This document shows, piece by piece, positions 47,711 through 50,361 of a stretch of DNA of 50,361 bases. The position numbers and the translations under genes are program-made. Source of the stretch: Megasphaera sp. NM10 (GTDB lineage Bacteria > Bacillota > Negativicutes > Veillonellales > Megasphaeraceae); assembly GCF_000417505.1 (NCBI RefSeq), contig NZ_APHY01000043.1, positions 1-50,361 of the forward strand, given 5' to 3'. Positions within the stretch are counted from its first letter, which is position 1; each line of letters starts with the position of its first letter. The notes beneath the pieces were generated by a model that was not told where the DNA came from, searched no databases, and saw only the letters and a program-made list of their open reading frames with translations.

Positions 47711-48674
47711 CTATCTCCCCAGGAGATGGACGAGGTGGAACAGGTTTTCGTCGATGGGATAGCGCAGGGCTTCGGCTTCCGAATACGGTGTCGCTACGAC
47801 GCGGTTGTCGATGAGGCCGACGACGCAGTTATACGTGCCAGCCAGCAGGCTGTCGACGGCTTTCTGAGCGAAACGGCCGGCCATGATGGCATCGTAAGCC
47901 GACGGGGCCCCGCCGCGCTGAACGTAGCCGAGGACGGTCAGATTCGGCGACAAATACGTATGTTCCTTGATATAATCGACGACGTCCGCCCCTTTGGCAG
48001 CGCCTTCTGCGACGATGACGATGCTGCTCAGTTTCTTCATGCGGTGCGATTCTTCCAGGTGACGGCAGAGGGCAGCCAGATCGACGGGATGTTCCGGGAC
48101 CAGGACCGCTTCGGCGCCGGAAGCCATGCCGGCGTTGAGGGCGATGAAACCGGCTTCACGGCCCATGACTTCGATGACGGCGACGCGGTCGTGGGAGAAG
48201 GCCGTATCGCGGATTTTATTGACCGATTCCAGGACGGTGTTGACCGTCGTGTCGAAGCCCAGGGTATACTGCGTCCCCATCATGTCGTTATCAATGGTGC
48301 CCGGAATCGTAATCGTCGGGAATCCCAACCGGCTCAGTGCCTGGGCACCACGCATGGAACCGTCGCCACCAATGACGACGAGAGCATCTATTTCCAGTTC
48401 ACGCAAATAAGCAACGGCTTTTTTCTGCGTTTCTTTTTTTTTTGAATTCCAGGCAGCGGGCTGTCCGAAGCATGGTACCACCGCGATGGATGATAGCGCC
48501 GACATCACGACGGCCCAAGGGACGCGTTTCATGACTCAGCAGCCCTTCATAACCGCGAATGATGCCTTCCACCGTGAGGCCTTTCTGAATGGCATACCGC
48601 GTGACGCCGCGGATAGCCGCATTCATACCGGGGGCATCCCCGCCGCTGGTCAATACTCCGATTTTGTTGATCAT
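47711..48674 (-). pseudogene. pfkA: 6-Phosphofructokinase, with +1 frameshift in an A10 run
   Basis: ATP-dependent phosphofructokinase is the committed step of glycolysis. The N-terminal 76 residues ([38 protein letters not shown]) are in one frame. The rest (VVIGGDGSMRGAQAL, IPGTIDNDMMGTQYTLGFDTTVNT, VIEVMGREAGFIAL) is in another. The switch is at a run of ten A on minus (T10 at 48434-48443). Nine A would give [12 protein letters not shown] and a 320-residue protein, the normal length. The start overlaps the aroK stop by ATGA, with AAGGAGA upstream. Either a homopolymer error or a real insertion is possible, and RNA polymerase slippage on A10 could restore some full-length product. Confidence 0.9.
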
Positions 48675-49231
48675 TTTTCATCAATCTCCTTTTTTTCCCT
48701 GGCAATGAATTGCACATGCCTTTCGTTGATTTTATGGACAATAGATTCGACGATCTGTGATGCTCCCCCGCGCGTCGTATCAATGACGCAGTCGCAGTAC
48801 GGATAGACCTCTTCCCACTGTTTCATCATCGTGTGGACGAAATCATGAAGATTTTCATAGTCGACAGTCGGCCGCTTGCCTATATGGCGGCTGACCCGTT
48901 CTTCCACGCGGAACGGTTCAGACAATAAGGCGACGATAAACCCATGGCGATGCAGGATTCGATAAGTACCGACATTCATAGGAAAATTGCCGCCAAAGGA
49001 AATGACAGCTTCATGATAGCGGCTGACTTGCTGCAGGACATTGATTTCTCGTTCGCGAAACACTTTTTCCCCGGAGCTCGCAAAGAACTCGGCAATGGTC
49101 ATGCCCACAGCCCGTTCAATACGCCGGTCCGTATCGACAAATTGCCAGCCGAGGCGCTGAGCCAGCTTGCGGCCAATATGACTCTTGCCGCTCCCCATCA
49201 TGCCGACGAGAACGATATTCCGCTTCATCAT
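48671..49231 (-). CDS. aroK: Shikimate kinase family protein
   Basis: The family phosphorylates shikimate in aromatic amino acid synthesis. The 186 residues contain the P-loop [20 protein letters not shown] (9-28), [10 protein letters not shown] near residue 32 (shikimate-binding Asp), [12 protein letters not shown] near residue 58 (Arg), [11 protein letters not shown] near residue 77, and a lid region [12 protein letters not shown]. The usual GGG is GGN here and the lid differs from textbook AroK, so another small-molecule kinase of this fold is possible. AGGAGGTG precedes the ATG. It overlaps pfkA (ATGA), an unusual partner; no other aro gene is in the window. Confidence 0.75.
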   Translation of the reverse strand: MMKRNIVLVGMMGSGKSHIGRKLAQRLGWQFVDTDRRIERAVGMTIAEFFASSGEKVFREREINVLQQVSRYHEAVISFGGNFPMNVGTYRILHRHGFIVALLSEPFRVEERVSRHIGKRPTVDYENLHDFVHTMMKQWEEVYPYCDCVIDTTRGGASQIVESIVHKINERHVQFIAREKKEIDEK

Positions 49232-49569
49232 TATCGGCGCACCTCCTCAAATTAGTATACTCTGTATATGTACCCCCTTATTCTATCATAATTTTTTCTC
49301 CTTGACACAAAAAACTCTGTACTTTTTCTTCATATATCTATAAATGGAGCGAATTTTTCCTCATAACAAGATGTTTCCGTCCCTATCCAAGGCGGACGGC
49401 CTGCTTTATCATAGTTTCGCCAGAAGACTCCTTCCTCTTAGGTAGGGGCATCAATGGCGATGGATTTCGCAGGTTCGATGCCTGAGAAATCCACCCTATG
49501 TCTTTTCCATCTTAGCCTTTTCACTTCGTCTACAGTATAATGGTAGATAACAGAGGAGGTGAATCCTAG
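49232..49569. other. Intergenic region with aroK promoter and left end of the IS
   Basis: The part near aroK is AT-rich and holds possible minus-strand -10 boxes TATACT (about 49255) and TAGAAT (about 49285). From about 49440 the sequence looks like the left end of the IS200/IS605-type element, with its promoter -10 TATAAT at about 49536. No tnpA (Y1 transposase) gene is present in this stretch. Confidence 0.5.
49462..49492 (+). repeat. Subterminal hairpin at IS left end
   Basis: A stem GGATTTCGCAGG (49462-49473) / CCTGAGAAATCC (49481-49492) with a single mismatch and a seven-base loop lies about 80 bases before tnpB. IS200/IS605 elements use such imperfect subterminal hairpins for single-strand recognition. 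Confidence 0.55.
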
Positions 49570-50361
49570 ATGTACTTGACGCAATCGAATGTCATCCGCG
49601 GCTTGGCGAAACAAGACTATACGATGCTCCGGGAAATGTGCCAATACAGTAATAATCTGTACAATGTAGCGGTCTATACGATTCGGCAGCATTATTTCGA
49701 TACCCAGCAATTCTTGCGGTATGAAAAAAATTGCCATGTCTGCAAGAAAAATGAAAATTACAGCTTATTGCAGGCTGGTGTTTCTCAACAGATATTGAAA
49801 GTAGCCGACCGTAGTTTTCGTTCTTTTTTCGGGCTTTTGCAGAAAGTCAAGTCAGGTGACTATGGTTCAAAGGCTGTCTGCCTGCCACACTATCGTGAAA
49901 AAGGCGGTCTCTTCAATCTTATCTTGTCGACGAACGCTATTACCATTAAGAATGGCTTCTTAACCGTGCCGATGAGCCGTGAATATATGAAACGCCATAA
50001 TGGTCATCGGATTCGGATTCCTGTTCCTGACAGGCTGAAGGATAAGAAAATCAAGGAAGTCCGCATCTGTCCTATGTATGGCGGACGGTATTTCAAGATT
50101 CAGTATTGCTACTTACAGGACTCAGAACCGGTGAAAACCTCGTCAGACCGTGTCCTGGCTATCGACTTGGGCCTGGACAATCTGGCCGCCTGCGTTACCA
50201 ATACAGGGACGTCGTTCCTCATGGACGGTCGTAAACTTAAATCTATCAACCAGTATTGGAACAAACGCAAAACCAGACTCCAAAGCATTGCCGCCAAGCA
50301 GGGCCAGAAGACGACGAACCAGCTCTGTCAGTTAGCGAAGAAACGCAATTTCCGGATGCAG
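49570..50361 (+). mobile_element. tnpB: IS200/IS605-family TnpB (OrfB) nuclease, partial at window end
   Basis: The frame is open for 264 codons to the window edge. TnpB is an RNA-guided nuclease, the ancestor of Cas12, that helps keep IS200/IS605 elements in place. The N-terminal half shows the OrfB_IS605 region: LREMCQYSNNLYNVAVYTIRQ near residue 19, VSQQILKVADRSFRSFF near residue 74, and IRIPVPDRLKDKKIKEVRI near residue 150. The first RuvC motif is LAIDLGLDNLAACVTN, with catalytic Asp199. The later RuvC Glu/Asp and zinc finger lie beyond the window. GAGGAGGTG precedes the ATG. With no tnpA upstream, this may be a tnpB-only (IS1341-type) element. The guide RNA would be expected at its 3' end, outside the window. 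Confidence 0.88.

Overview
The window looks like a chromosomal segment of a Negativicutes bacterium, most probably Megasphaera or a close relative (Veillonellales). I infer this from gene content: a transketolase split into two genes, a ZTP-riboswitch-controlled fhs, dnaG-rpoD without rpsU, a CobA-HemD fusion in a heme/siroheme operon, and Firmicutes-type ribosome binding sites with third codon positions rich in G and C. It is mostly core metabolism. There is no prophage, CRISPR array or rRNA. One IS200/IS605-type tnpB runs off the right edge.

Layout, with most operons on the minus strand up to 23 kb: C1-folate genes (fhs-fchA) behind a ZTP riboswitch; a phosphohexomutase; split transketolase; an rrf2 / small membrane protein / MATE / HAD operon (6.3-9.4 kb); prfC on plus; a shortened metallophosphoesterase; a methionine synthase operon (corrinoid activase, metH, a Gfo/Idh oxidoreductase, an Amt-PII fusion; 12.1-19.4 kb); a remnant flavin-oxidase gene, a CAU-anticodon tRNA, and dnaG-rpoD. 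On plus follow an RluA-type pseudouridine synthase, fba, rpsT, a second MATE with an M29 aminopeptidase, and SAM-riboswitch metNI. On minus again are pyrK-pyrD and a gluconate operon (gntK-gnd-gntP-rpiR). A complete plus-strand operon from glutamyl-tRNA to precorrin-2/sirohydrochlorin (38.8-45.5 kb) comes next, then a polar amino acid ABC pair, aroK-pfkA, and the tnpB.

Two features stand out beyond the genes. First, the gene-poor gaps are filled by a layered set of short repeats: degenerate 7-bp tandem units arranged as long foldbacks around a TTTAAATTTAAA-type centre, a 45-nt two-hairpin repeat with compensatory changes, GTAGGGGC-ended palindromes, and terminators sharing a TGTCGC/GCGACA stem. 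The heptamers begin at stop codons, and in pyrD and hemL they supply the stop. Second, five conserved genes (rrf2, the corrinoid activase, rpiR, hemL, pfkA) are each broken by exactly one base, at a short or long homopolymer. Four are one-base losses at C or G runs and one is a gain in a run of ten A. This pattern suggests read or assembly error more than real gene loss, although the pfkA run could be rescued by transcriptional slippage.

Of biochemical interest are an activation-domain plus 2Fe-2S/ASKHA activase next to a MetH that lacks its own reactivation domain, and an ammonium transporter fused to a PII domain whose first twin-histidine is serine.
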